Part shown: positions 24,673-32,677 of the stretch, one piece after another | How the letters are laid out: every line of letters starts with the position of its first letter | Position numbering within the stretch: the stretch's first letter is position 1 | Source: Hafnia paralvei ATCC 29927 | Lineage (GTDB): Bacteria; Pseudomonadota; Gammaproteobacteria; Enterobacterales; Enterobacteriaceae | Assembly: GCF_001655005.1 (NCBI RefSeq) | Contig: NZ_LXET01000040.1 | Span: 1 to 37,166, forward strand | Length of the DNA: 37,166 nucleotides | Direction of reading: 5' to 3' | The notes under the pieces: generated by a model | Databases searched by the model: none | What the model was told of the DNA's origin: nothing | Seen by the model: only the letters and a program-made list of their open reading frames with translations | Translations under genes and position numbers: made by a program

Positions 24673-25727
24673 TCATCCCCAATCTGGGTCAACAATTCAT
24701 CAATTCGCTTAATCACTTGGGTGCTTGCCTGTTCCATTATCGCCAAGCTTTTCTTTAATGCATCGTTATTACCCGCTCTAAACGCCTCCAGCGCTTCGCG
24801 GCCTGAACGATGAACCTCTGCATGCGGTGCTTCCAATTGGATAAAGCCATTAAAGTGTGAAAAACTACTGCCCGCGTCGCCGTAGTACCATTTTCCCAAT
24901 CGACACTCAGTATGGCTATTGACGCCTGAAGTCATATCACAATGCAAAATCATCTCATAAACTTTGGCTTTCCAAATAACGTGATCGAGCTTAACAGTAT
25001 TGAGAAACTGTTGTGTTGCAATGAAGCGAATGATTTTTTGCATGTGAGCAGATAGCTCGATAACTTGCTGTAACATCTGGCTAGCTTTTTCTGTTGCTAT
25101 ACGAATCGCGTGGGTTGACTGGCTGTTCTCACCTACGCTAGCGCTGACGTTTTTGGCATGCTGGTTTATATCCAGAGTCAGATCGGTAATGTTTGCAGCC
25201 TGACTTTGAATTTCCGAGGAGAGCTGTTTAATTTCTTTCGCAATAACCGAAAAGCCAGCACCGCTACCGCCCACATGGGCTGCCTCAATGGCCGAATTTA
25301 TCGCCAGCAAGTTGGTCTGTTTTGAGAGCTTATTGATGCCATCGATATTGTCGTTGATACCTTTTAGCACAGCAATTAATTCATCAATGTAACCAATACC
25401 TTCCGCTGAATGATGTTCAATAAGACCGACGAGTTCAGAAAGGGTTCCCATTCCCTGGCTGGCCAGTTCATTCTTTTGGTTAAGTTCATCAACCGTCACC
25501 AACTCCTGCATCAAGCTCTGACTCGAATGTAATAAGGAATCACGGATAATCTCGACTGCGCTCATCCCTGAAAGAAAGCTATCACACAGCCAATCGCCAT
25601 AGGAATCTTCCTTTCCATCAATGTGTTCACTCTCTTCGTATTCTGTTGGCAAGGCCAAATCTGGCGATTTTACCTCTAGTGTCCGGTGCCATTTACGTCC
25701 AATCCATCGCTTTAAATGTGTGTACAT
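24669..25727 (-). CDS. Cytoplasmic methyl-accepting chemotaxis-like protein with C-terminal CZB domain
   Basis: 352 aa with no transmembrane segment. Residues about 55-235 form the coiled-coil signalling domain with hairpin tip SKQTNLLAINSAIEAAH and GFSVIAKEIKQLS (about 135-170). Residues about 237-348 are a chemoreceptor zinc-binding (CZB) domain with His249 (LDHVIW), Cys275 (CRLGKWYY), His302 and His306 (PHAEVH), the four zinc ligands. CZB proteins such as Helicobacter TlpD sense zinc or reactive chlorine. The tip departs from the chemotaxis consensus: the positions of Tsr Arg388, Glu391 and Arg394 are His151, Gly154 and Ala157. No che gene is nearby. Confidence 0.9.
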   Translation of the reverse strand: MYTHLKRWIGRKWHRTLEVKSPDLALPTEYEESEHIDGKEDSYGDWLCDSFLSGMSAVEIIRDSLLHSSQSLMQELVTVDELNQKNELASQGMGTLSELVGLIEHHSAEGIGYIDELIAVLKGINDNIDGINKLSKQTNLLAINSAIEAAHVGGSGAGFSVIAKEIKQLSSEIQSQAANITDLTLDINQHAKNVSASVGENSQSTHAIRIATEKASQMLQQVIELSAHMQKIIRFIATQQFLNTVKLDHVIWKAKVYEMILHCDMTSGVNSHTECRLGKWYYGDAGSSFSHFNGFIQLEAPHAEVHRSGREALEAFRAGNNDALKKSLAIMEQASTQVIKRIDELLTQIGDD

Positions 25728-26041
25728 CGTCAGAAGATCTCCATGTCGCCAAATATCAATCAGGTAAAGGCCTTGGCTACAGCCTCACTTAGCAGAATGC
25801 ACTACGCATAAAGTTATCGGCAGTTGATGTACAAAGTTTAAGGTTATTGTCGTTTGGTAAAAATTTTGTGTTTTTTATGTAATTAAAAAGAACATTAAAA
25901 AGAAAGAGTTAACCACATATCAAAAACAAAAATGGAAACTAATTCCGTTTATTTATGGAAAATTTAATATCCCCTTCTATGCTGAATAACAGGCTCTTCG
26001 ATGACAGCCTGCAGGTGAATAAATCAAACAGGAGAAAAATT
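25728..26041. other. Divergent promoter region between the chemoreceptor gene and yebV
   Basis: 314 AT-rich bp. An in-frame extension of yebV reaches back to about 25955 but lacks family similarity and a ribosome binding site. I see no strong hairpin or recognised operator. Confidence 0.5.
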
Positions 26042-26290
26042 ATGAGGAAATCGTTAGTCAGAATCGGGATTTTTGAAGTTGAGGACGCTGAGCTGTCAAA
26101 CGTGCCAGATACCCAATTAAACAGCCACACGTTAAGCATTCCATGCAAATCAAATACCGATTTATGTATGCAGCTTGATGGCTGGGACGAGCATACAACC
26201 GTTCCTGCCGTGCTAGACGGTAAAAATGCGCTGCTATATCGCAACCATTACGATCGTCAAAGCGATGCGTGGGTTATGCGCTTTGCTTAA
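26042..26290 (+). CDS. yebV: DUF1480 family protein (YebV-like)
   Basis: 82 aa from the ATG at 26042, preceded by AGGAG. It reads SLVRIGIFEVEDAELSN, IPCKSNTDLCMQLDGWDEHT and LLYRNHYDRQSDAWVMR, clearly homologous to E. coli YebV (78 aa). Function unknown; the protein is small, acidic and soluble. In E. coli yebV and yebW are neighbours, whereas here a chemoreceptor gene lies between them and the order is reversed. Confidence 0.88.
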   Translation: MRKSLVRIGIFEVEDAELSNVPDTQLNSHTLSIPCKSNTDLCMQLDGWDEHTTVPAVLDGKNALLYRNHYDRQSDAWVMRFA

Positions 26291-26322
26291 TACCCCATGG
26301 TATTACGGCAAAAATGCGTCTA

Positions 26323-26367
26323 GATAAGCCAGATTGAGGCGTTATCACCCTTCTGTCTGGCCTTATC
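26323..26367. terminator. Possible terminator between yebV and the PBP2 paralogue
   Basis: GATAAG-CCAGA pairs with TCTGG-(C)-CTTATC (11 bp, one bulged base) across a 22-nt loop. It lies between convergent genes. No T-run follows closely, so this is a weak call. Confidence 0.3.
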
Positions 26368-26433
26368 TCTCGGATATCTTGAGTTAACCTGCTAAACATA
26401 CAAAATTGGAAACAGCATCCATTTTATATGTCG

Positions 26434-28347
26434 CTAATGTGCATCTCGAATTTGTTCCGCATCCGGCGAAGGTAGCGTAGGGGGTTCCTCCGGCTTAGTT
26501 TGAGCGAAGATGTAATCTAATATTGCTCGTGTCGTTGGAGCAGCCGATACACCATCTCCCCCTCCATTTTCGAGAATAACCGCAACCGCTACTTTAGGAT
26601 TTGAATAAGGAGCGAATGCCGTATAAAAAATATGATCGCGCAGTTTTACAGGGATCATCTTGGCGTTATAGACCTGATCCTGTTTCAAACCAAACACCTG
26701 AGAGGTTCCTGATTTCGCGGCGATCTCATAAGGCGCGGTATGGAAATATTTATACCCTGTGCCATTAGGGTAATTCGCCATCCCAAACATCCCTTTTTTC
26801 ACAATATCCCAAACTGGAGATTTCGGGTCGGCAACCTGCACATGTTCTTGTTGCTGATAGCGTTCGACATGATTTCCCTGTTTCATGGAATACATCAAGT
26901 GCGGCGTTTTCGTATTGCCGTTGTTGATAAGGGTGCTTAACGCTTTTACCATTTGAATCGGCGTAGCCGTCCAATAACCTTGACCAATCCCCACAGAAAT
27001 AGTGTCGCCTTGATACCACGCCTTTTTGTGAACCTTCAGCTTCCACTCACGATCGGGTAAGACGCCCTTAGCCTGCTCCATCAGGTCAATGCCCGAATAT
27101 TGCCCATAGCCAAATTTACTTAACCAGAAATGAATGCGATCAATCCCCATTTCATAGGCAACCTGATAGAAAAAGGTATCCGCCGACTCTTCGATTGCCT
27201 TAGTCACATTCAGCATACCGTGACCGGTTTTTAGCCAGTCACGATAATGGCGATTCGTCCCCGGCAATACCCATGTGGGTTGACCAAAGAATGTCGTCTG
27301 CGGTGTGATGACTCCAGCCAGCAGCGCAGACGTCGCCATGAAAGGTTTAACGGTAGACGCAGGCGGATAAACGCCCTGCGTGACGCGATTTATCAGCGGT
27401 AAGTCTGGGTTGTCTAGCAATGCCTGATAAGACTTATAAGAAATGCCATTAACAAACGGATTTGGATCGTAGCTCGGGCTGGAAACCATGGCTAAAATGC
27501 CACCGTCTCGCGGATCCATCACCACCACCGCTGCACGTTGGCCTTTCAATAATTTTTCGATGTATTGCTGTAGATGCAAGTCGATAGTCAGATAAATATT
27601 TTTACCCGCCTGAGGCGGTATTTCTGCCAGTTCACGCACGATGCGTCCATGACTGTCGACCTCTACTTCTTGCGACCCCGTCTTTCCATGTAGTTCTGAC
27701 TCGTAAAAACGCTCTATGCCCTGCTTACCAATATCATGATCGGCAGCATAATTTTCCGACTCTCCAGCATCATCTAACCGCTTCGCATCACGATCGTTAA
27801 TTTTTGAGACGTAGCCCACCACATGCGCGAGCTCTGCACCATAAGGGTAGTAGCGCTGCTGATAGCGACTGATAGACACGCCGGGGAATTCGAATTCGTT
27901 GACCGAAAAACGAGCCACTTCAACGTCAGTTAATGCTTCTTTTAAAGGCACTTCGGCAAAACGTCGCGAGGACTTCATGGCCTGATGGAAGTTATCAATA
28001 TCATCCTGCGTCAAATCCACTATCGGAGTTAATGCTTTGAGTGTTGCATCGAGATCGGCAATTTTACCTGGGATAAGTTCGATTTGATAAAGCGTTTGGT
28101 TTTGGACGAGAGGGATACCATTGCGGTCGTAGATAAGCCCGCGAACGGGGGCAATCGGCAACGTTTTAATATCATTAGCATTGGAGCGAGTCTGATACTG
28201 CTCATGCTCTTCAACCTGTAAATGGTACAAATTGAATGCTAAAACGCCGAATAATAGGACGACCACCACCGCAGCAATAATTGAACGGCGTACAAACAGC
28301 GTAGCTTCAGCGCTGTGATCGCGTAGAGGTTCAGGCAAACGACTCAT
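26434..28347 (-). CDS. Penicillin-binding protein 2 paralogue (class B transpeptidase, MrdA-like)
   Basis: 637 aa, an elongation-type peptidoglycan DD-transpeptidase. One N-terminal membrane helix (about 21-42) is followed by the dimerisation domain (RGLIYDRNGIPL) and the transpeptidase domain: active serine Ser331 in STVK, second motif SAD (388-390), third motif KSGT (545-548). It resembles E. coli MrdA along its length (HDIGKQGIERFYE, VGIGQGYWTATPIQM) but is not next to rodA or rlmH and differs from MrdA in places, for example FGQPTW where E. coli has FDPGWW. I infer a second PBP2 copy, comparable in concept with Salmonella PBP2-SAL. The canonical mrdA is not in this window. Confidence 0.9.
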   Translation of the reverse strand: MSRLPEPLRDHSAEATLFVRRSIIAAVVVVLLFGVLAFNLYHLQVEEHEQYQTRSNANDIKTLPIAPVRGLIYDRNGIPLVQNQTLYQIELIPGKIADLDATLKALTPIVDLTQDDIDNFHQAMKSSRRFAEVPLKEALTDVEVARFSVNEFEFPGVSISRYQQRYYPYGAELAHVVGYVSKINDRDAKRLDDAGESENYAADHDIGKQGIERFYESELHGKTGSQEVEVDSHGRIVRELAEIPPQAGKNIYLTIDLHLQQYIEKLLKGQRAAVVVMDPRDGGILAMVSSPSYDPNPFVNGISYKSYQALLDNPDLPLINRVTQGVYPPASTVKPFMATSALLAGVITPQTTFFGQPTWVLPGTNRHYRDWLKTGHGMLNVTKAIEESADTFFYQVAYEMGIDRIHFWLSKFGYGQYSGIDLMEQAKGVLPDREWKLKVHKKAWYQGDTISVGIGQGYWTATPIQMVKALSTLINNGNTKTPHLMYSMKQGNHVERYQQQEHVQVADPKSPVWDIVKKGMFGMANYPNGTGYKYFHTAPYEIAAKSGTSQVFGLKQDQVYNAKMIPVKLRDHIFYTAFAPYSNPKVAVAVILENGGGDGVSAAPTTRAILDYIFAQTKPEEPPTLPSPDAEQIRDAH

Positions 28348-28545
28348 GGCTTAGTCTACAGGACGCGTACTACCTGTAATATTCACTCAGAAGGAAAAGG
28401 GACGCTAAGACTAAACACTGTAAGAAGCGAGAGAAACCAGATGGATGCTAATGAATCGTCATCATTGTTTCTGGATGTGAATATATTCAACGGGTATGAC
28501 AAGGTGTAACTATTATGGACATCGCTTATGGACATCGTTACAAGT

Positions 28546-28573
28546 GTAAACGGCCTAGTGCTAGGCCGTTTAC
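28546..28573. terminator. Perfect inverted repeat downstream of the DUF805 gene
   Basis: GTAAACGGCCTA and TAGGCCGTTTAC form a perfect 12-bp stem with a 4-nt loop, 8 bp beyond the DUF805 stop. On the minus strand no T-run follows; on the plus strand GTTTTAC follows. A terminator is likely by position. Just to its left, ATGGACATCG occurs twice in tandem (28515-28539 region). Confidence 0.5.
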
Positions 28574-28581
28574 GTTTTACA

Positions 28582-28971
28582 TCAGCTAATAATGGATGAT
28601 GTCGGCGCTTGAATATCCTTCGGGTTTGGCCCAAAGCGGTTGGTGCCTGGCTGACTGTCGAACACGGCAAAAATAATCAAGACAAACCAGCCAACAATAG
28701 GAATCAAACCGATCAAGACCCACCAACCGCTACGATCGGTATCATGCAAACGGCGCACCATGACGGCAATCGAAGGTATAAGCAGCAACAGACCGTAAAT
28801 AATGGTTAATGCACCTTCTCCCTCTGCGTTACTCCAACCCAGCGCGTCCTGCACAAAACCGAGAAGTATGGTAATAATGGCGTTAACGAGCACAAACCAC
28901 CAATACTCTCGGCGTCTAGCGCGATCGCGAAAGTTAAAATAGTTTTTTAGAACCTTTAGATACCAATCCAT
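28582..28971 (-). CDS. DUF805 family inner-membrane protein
   Basis: 129 aa with an N-terminal MDWYLKVLKNYFNFRDRARRREYWWF block, membrane segments at about 25-45, 55-72 and 85-108, and the family hallmark VRRLHDTDRSGWWVLI, then PIVGWFVLII and a C-terminal GTNRFGPNP. Related to E. coli YhaH and YhaI; function unknown. AAGGA precedes the ATG. It is divergent from the nickel-type transporter operon. Confidence 0.9.
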   Translation of the reverse strand: MDWYLKVLKNYFNFRDRARRREYWWFVLVNAIITILLGFVQDALGWSNAEGEGALTIIYGLLLLIPSIAVMVRRLHDTDRSGWWVLIGLIPIVGWFVLIIFAVFDSQPGTNRFGPNPKDIQAPTSSIIS

Positions 28972-29130
28972 CGTTTGTCCTTATTTCTAGCACCGAAACT
29001 TCATCTGGCTGCGGCTATTGCTGCCAAGTGATAGTTGCGCAGGTTTAATAAAAATTAATTATGTCTCGTTGCGATAGTTTCATCCACTGTATGTCCATAA
29101 AATTGGCACATAATTTACCCAGCAAACCGT

Positions 29131-29164
29131 AAAGTATGCAAAAAAAGGAAAAAGTGCATACTTT
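29131..29164 (+). promoter_or_regulatory. NikR-like operator
   Basis: A perfect inverted repeat AAAGTATGCA-N14-TGCATACTTT. Counted as NikR half-sites this is GTATGC-N16-GCATAC, against the E. coli consensus GTATGA-N16-TCATAC: same spacing, one change per half-site. NikR is the nickel-dependent repressor of nickel uptake. The centre lies about 75 bp upstream of the proposed transcription start, further upstream than in E. coli. Confidence 0.65.
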
Positions 29165-29175
29165 GCCTTCTGGGA

Positions 29176-29189
29176 TTGATGCAAATCAT
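29176..29189 (+). promoter_or_regulatory. FNR-like site
   Basis: TTGAT-GCAA-ATCAT matches the FNR consensus TTGAT-N4-ATCAA at 9 of 10 positions. Its centre (29182.5) lies about 41.5 bp before the start expected from the -10 at 29212, the class II activator position. FNR activates nikABCDE in anaerobic E. coli. Confidence 0.65.
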
Positions 29190-29211
29190 GTCTACGCCCC
29201 GCCTCCTCTGT

Positions 29212-29217
29212 TATAAA
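29212..29217 (+). promoter_or_regulatory. -10 element of the nickel-type transporter operon
   Basis: TATAAA, 5 of 6 to consensus. It predicts transcription from about 29224, a leader of about 42 nt and an FNR site centred at -41.5. No good -35 is present, as expected for an FNR-dependent promoter. Confidence 0.55.
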
Positions 29218-29265
29218 TCCCACCGCTTTAAGTCATACAAAATAATGAGATATCTAGGAAACAAT

Positions 29266-30855
29266 ATGCCACTCAACTTAAAAGCGCTAACCTATACCCT
29301 CGCTCTGATTTTCAGTACGTTACCTCTTTATACGCAGGCAGATACTACGCCAGCACCTCAGCATCAGCTCAAACTGGCAATAGGTGAAGAGCCGACAGAA
29401 GGCTTTGATCCTTTACTTGGATGGAGCCACGGTAGCTATCTGCTGCTACACAGCCCATTACTGAAACAGAAAGCCGACCTGAGTTGGGACAATCTACTCA
29501 CCGAAAAAGTAACCAACAGCGAAGACGGTAAAATCTGGACCCTCTCCCTCAAGCCCGAACTCAAATTTTCAGACGGCTCGCCACTGACCGCTAAAGACGT
29601 TGCATTTACCTATAATCAGGCTGCTCGAGGCGGCGGAAAAATCGATATGGGTAATTTTGCCTCTGCAAAGGCCTTAGATGAGCATCGCGTAGAGATTGTA
29701 TTATCGGCACCGCAAAGCACTTTTGTTAACGTATTAGGCTCGTTGGGCATCGTGTCAGCAGAAAAATATGATGCTAAAACCTACGCACAAAAACCGATTG
29801 GCGCAGGCCCCTACCGCTTAGTGAGTTTTCAGCCAGGACAGCAGTTGATTGTGGAAGCCAACCCTTACTACGCTGGGCATAAAAACGACTTTAATAAGCT
29901 TGTCTTCGTCTTCTTAGATGAAGACAGCGCCTATGCCGCAGCCCAGAGTGGTCAGCTAGGTTTGGTGCGCATCCCTCCTTCTTTATCTGTCACACCGCAA
30001 AGTGGCCTCAAGCTTTGGGTTCGCCCTAGCGTTGAAAACCGCGGTATCGTATTTCCAATGACACCAGCAGGGAAAAAAGACGCCAATGGTTATCCGATTG
30101 GCAACGATGTAACCGCGGATGTCGCCATTCGCCGCGCCATCAACTACGCCATTAACCGCCAACTTCTCGCCGATCAGCTAATGGAAGGCCATGCTATCCC
30201 TGCCTATAGCGCGGTGCAAAGCCTCCCGTGGGATAGCAAAGACGCGGCGTTTAAAGATGGCGATCTGGCTAAAGCGAAACAAATTTTAGATGAAGCAGGA
30301 TGGAAAGTGGGCAGTGACGGAGTGCGCGTCAAAAACGGATTAGAAGCGAGATTGACGCTGTGGTATACCAGCGGCGACAGCACTCGTCGCGACCTTGCTC
30401 AGGCCATACGTGCGATGTTGGAACCACTTGGCATCAAGATGGATCTACAATCCGGTAGTTGGGAAACCGTCGAGCGCAATATGCATTCCAACCCAACCCT
30501 GTTTGGTTGGGGTAGCTTAGACCCCATGGAGCTATATCATCATTACAGCAGCAAAGCCGCGGGCGTGGAATATTACAATCCGGGCTACTACAGCAATAAA
30601 GCCGTTGATGAGCATCTGCAGCAAGCATTAGATGCGCCGACATGGCGGAAAGCCGTGCCTTTCTGGCAGCAGGTAGAATGGGACGGCAAAACCGGTGTGG
30701 GCGTGAAAGGCGATGCGGCATGGGCTTGGCTGCTTAATGTGCAACATACTTACCTTGCTAATCCGTGTATCGACTTAGGTAAGCCTGCACCTGAAATTCA
30801 TGGTAGCTGGTCAGTATTGAACAATCTGCAAGATTGGAAGTGGACGTGCAAGTAA
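29266..30855 (+). CDS. ABC importer substrate-binding protein, Opp/Nik family (probable nickel uptake)
   Basis: 529 aa periplasmic binding protein of the family 5 (SBP_bac_5) type. I chose the ATG at 29266 (MPLNLKALTYTLALIFSTLPLYTQA, signal peptide) with AGGA before it; a longer frame has no signal-like start. Typical blocks are LTEKVTNSEDGKIWTLSLKPELKFSDGSPLTAKDVAFTY and IRRAINYAINRQLLADQL. Two late cysteines (NPCIDLG, KWTCK) may form a disulfide. It is not close to E. coli NikA. The nickel assignment rests mainly on the NikR-like and FNR-like sites; peptide or metallophore transport remains possible. Confidence 0.85.
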   Translation: MPLNLKALTYTLALIFSTLPLYTQADTTPAPQHQLKLAIGEEPTEGFDPLLGWSHGSYLLLHSPLLKQKADLSWDNLLTEKVTNSEDGKIWTLSLKPELKFSDGSPLTAKDVAFTYNQAARGGGKIDMGNFASAKALDEHRVEIVLSAPQSTFVNVLGSLGIVSAEKYDAKTYAQKPIGAGPYRLVSFQPGQQLIVEANPYYAGHKNDFNKLVFVFLDEDSAYAAAQSGQLGLVRIPPSLSVTPQSGLKLWVRPSVENRGIVFPMTPAGKKDANGYPIGNDVTADVAIRRAINYAINRQLLADQLMEGHAIPAYSAVQSLPWDSKDAAFKDGDLAKAKQILDEAGWKVGSDGVRVKNGLEARLTLWYTSGDSTRRDLAQAIRAMLEPLGIKMDLQSGSWETVERNMHSNPTLFGWGSLDPMELYHHYSSKAAGVEYYNPGYYSNKAVDEHLQQALDAPTWRKAVPFWQQVEWDGKTGVGVKGDAAWAWLLNVQHTYLANPCIDLGKPAPEIHGSWSVLNNLQDWKWTCK

Positions 30856-31865
30856 AGCACCTTGTCAAAGCGAGCCTCTGTCTGGGGGCTTCTCATACGC
30901 TACGCAGGGGACTGTTTACTCTGCTAAGGCTCGCGTGCCTGCTGACCTTAGTGTCAGCAGGCACTTTCACGCTACTCAGTTTTTCGCCAATAGATCCCAT
31001 CCGAGCCTATATCGGCAACGATTTGTTGCATGTTCCGCCGCAGCAATACCCGCTGATCGCTGCTCGTTGGGGCTTGGACCAGCCGTTATGGCTGAGGTTT
31101 TGGCACTGGTTCTCACAGGTATTGCAAGGCGATCTCGGCTATTCGATGTTGTATAACGCTCCTGTCGCCCAAGTCATTAGCGAACGCTTTGCCACGTCTT
31201 TTGCGCTTTTGGCTGGTGCATGGTTGCTATCAGGCGGACTAGGTTTGCTAATGGGATTTGCCGCTGGACGCTATCTTCATCGTTGGCCAGACAGGTTCAT
31301 TTGTCGCCTAAGTTATCTGTTATCTTCTCTGCCCACCTTTTGGGTCGGTTTACTGCTGTTAGTGGTTTTTGCTGTGCACTGGCAATGGTTTCCGGTTTGC
31401 TGCGCGTGGGAACCCGGCAGCAATGCCCAAGCCGCCAGCATCGGTGAGCGGATTCATCATTTGGTTTTACCCATGATTGCGCTGAGTCTGATGGGATTGG
31501 GGCAAATCGCGCTGCACACGCGCGAGAAAATCGCCGAGGTGATGAGCAGTGACTTTGTGCGCTATGCTCAAGCACAGGGCGACTGCGGCTGGTCATTGCT
31601 CCGCGTGCAGGTGCTACGTCATGCCCTCACGCCGGCACTGTGCCTACAGTTTGCCTCCGTCGGAGAATTACTCGGTGGATCGCTGCTAGCCGAAAAAATC
31701 TTTGCTTATCCGGGATTAGGGCAAGCCACCATCGACGCGGGACTTCGCGGCGATATTCCCTTACTGATGGGGATCGTACTCTTCAGCACCCTATTGGTGT
31801 TTTGCGGCAACTCGCTGTCTGCGATGTTACTTGCAAGAATGAACCGCATTCTGGAGCACAAATAA
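30846..31865 (+). CDS. ABC importer permease, NikB/OppB type
   Basis: 339 aa from a GTG at 30846, with GGAAG five bases upstream; GTG 30840 or TTG 30834 are alternatives, and all overlap the end of the binding-protein gene. The N-terminal region has the OppB-type FSPIDPIRAYIGND and WGLDQPLWLRFWHWF. The permease domain contains the EAA loop FVRYAQAQGDCGWSLLRVQVLRHALTPAL. About six helices. Next gene overlaps by one base (TAATG). Confidence 0.9.
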   Translation: MQVKHLVKASLCLGASHTLRRGLFTLLRLACLLTLVSAGTFTLLSFSPIDPIRAYIGNDLLHVPPQQYPLIAARWGLDQPLWLRFWHWFSQVLQGDLGYSMLYNAPVAQVISERFATSFALLAGAWLLSGGLGLLMGFAAGRYLHRWPDRFICRLSYLLSSLPTFWVGLLLLVVFAVHWQWFPVCCAWEPGSNAQAASIGERIHHLVLPMIALSLMGLGQIALHTREKIAEVMSSDFVRYAQAQGDCGWSLLRVQVLRHALTPALCLQFASVGELLGGSLLAEKIFAYPGLGQATIDAGLRGDIPLLMGIVLFSTLLVFCGNSLSAMLLARMNRILEHK

Positions 31866-32677
31866 TGTTGAATAATCCCGCTCCAGCGCTGCTGCGTTTT
31901 GTGCTTTCCGCTTTACTCCTTGCGCTGTTGACCGTGTATGGTGTCTCTTTACTTTCAGCCGATATTCCCTTGGACTTGCTAGCGCGGTATCAAGCACCTA
32001 GTGCGGCTCATTGGTTCGGCACCGATAATCTGGGACGCGACCTGTGGCTACGCTGTTTTCAGGGAGCCTTGACCAGTTTGCAGATAGGCATCGGTGCGGC
32101 ACTGTGCAGCGGTATTATTGCCATGCTGGTAGCGAGTCTCACCTTAATTCATCCCACTATCGATCACCTGCTGCGATTGATTATTGATACGCTGCTCTCT
32201 TTGCCTCATCTGCTGCTATTGATCTTAATCTGCTTCACCGTGGGCGGCGGTAAGCAAGGCGTCATATTGGCTGTCGCATTGACTCATTGGCCGAAGCTGG
32301 CGCTGATCTTGCGCGCAGAAGCGCAGCGCATTCGTACCAGTGACTATATGACACTGTCGCAACGCTTGGGTAATAGCCGTTGGCACTGCTGGCGAGCGCA
32401 TTATCTGCCCGCGCTAGCTCCCCAGTGGTTTGTTGGCACGCTGCTCATGTTTCCTCATGCCGTACTGCACAGCGCGGCATTGAGCTTCCTCGGGTTCGGG
32501 TTGGCCCCCCATGAACCTTCTTTGGGCATTTTACTTGCCGACGCACTGCGTTTTCTCAGCAATGGCTGCTGGTGGCTAGCCGTGTTTCCAGGGCTCATTC
32601 TGTTGCTGATCGTTTTACTCTTTGATCAATGTGCCCGCGCAATCCAACAGCTGTGGCTAAGGAATCAATCATGCTGA
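31865..32677 (+). CDS. ABC importer permease, NikC/OppC type
   Basis: 270 aa starting MLNNPAPALLRFVLSALLLA. The family motif HWFGTDNLGRDLWLRCFQGALTSL follows the first helix. The EAA-like loop is DYMTLSQRLGNSRWHCWRAHYLPALAP, and LSFLGFGLAPHEPSLGILLADA is typical of NikC/DppC. It is translated from an ATG overlapping the upstream stop. Confidence 0.92.
   Translation: MLNNPAPALLRFVLSALLLALLTVYGVSLLSADIPLDLLARYQAPSAAHWFGTDNLGRDLWLRCFQGALTSLQIGIGAALCSGIIAMLVASLTLIHPTIDHLLRLIIDTLLSLPHLLLLILICFTVGGGKQGVILAVALTHWPKLALILRAEAQRIRTSDYMTLSQRLGNSRWHCWRAHYLPALAPQWFVGTLLMFPHAVLHSAALSFLGFGLAPHEPSLGILLADALRFLSNGCWWLAVFPGLILLLIVLLFDQCARAIQQLWLRNQSC

Noticed and set aside
25955..26041. N-terminal extension of YebV by 29 residues
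   Set aside because: No similarity to DUF1480 and no ribosome binding site, whereas AGGAG precedes the ATG at 26042.
28383..28670. A 95-codon minus-strand frame between the PBP2 paralogue and the DUF805 gene
   Set aside because: Overlaps the DUF805 gene in another frame and runs through the perfect hairpin at 28546-28573.
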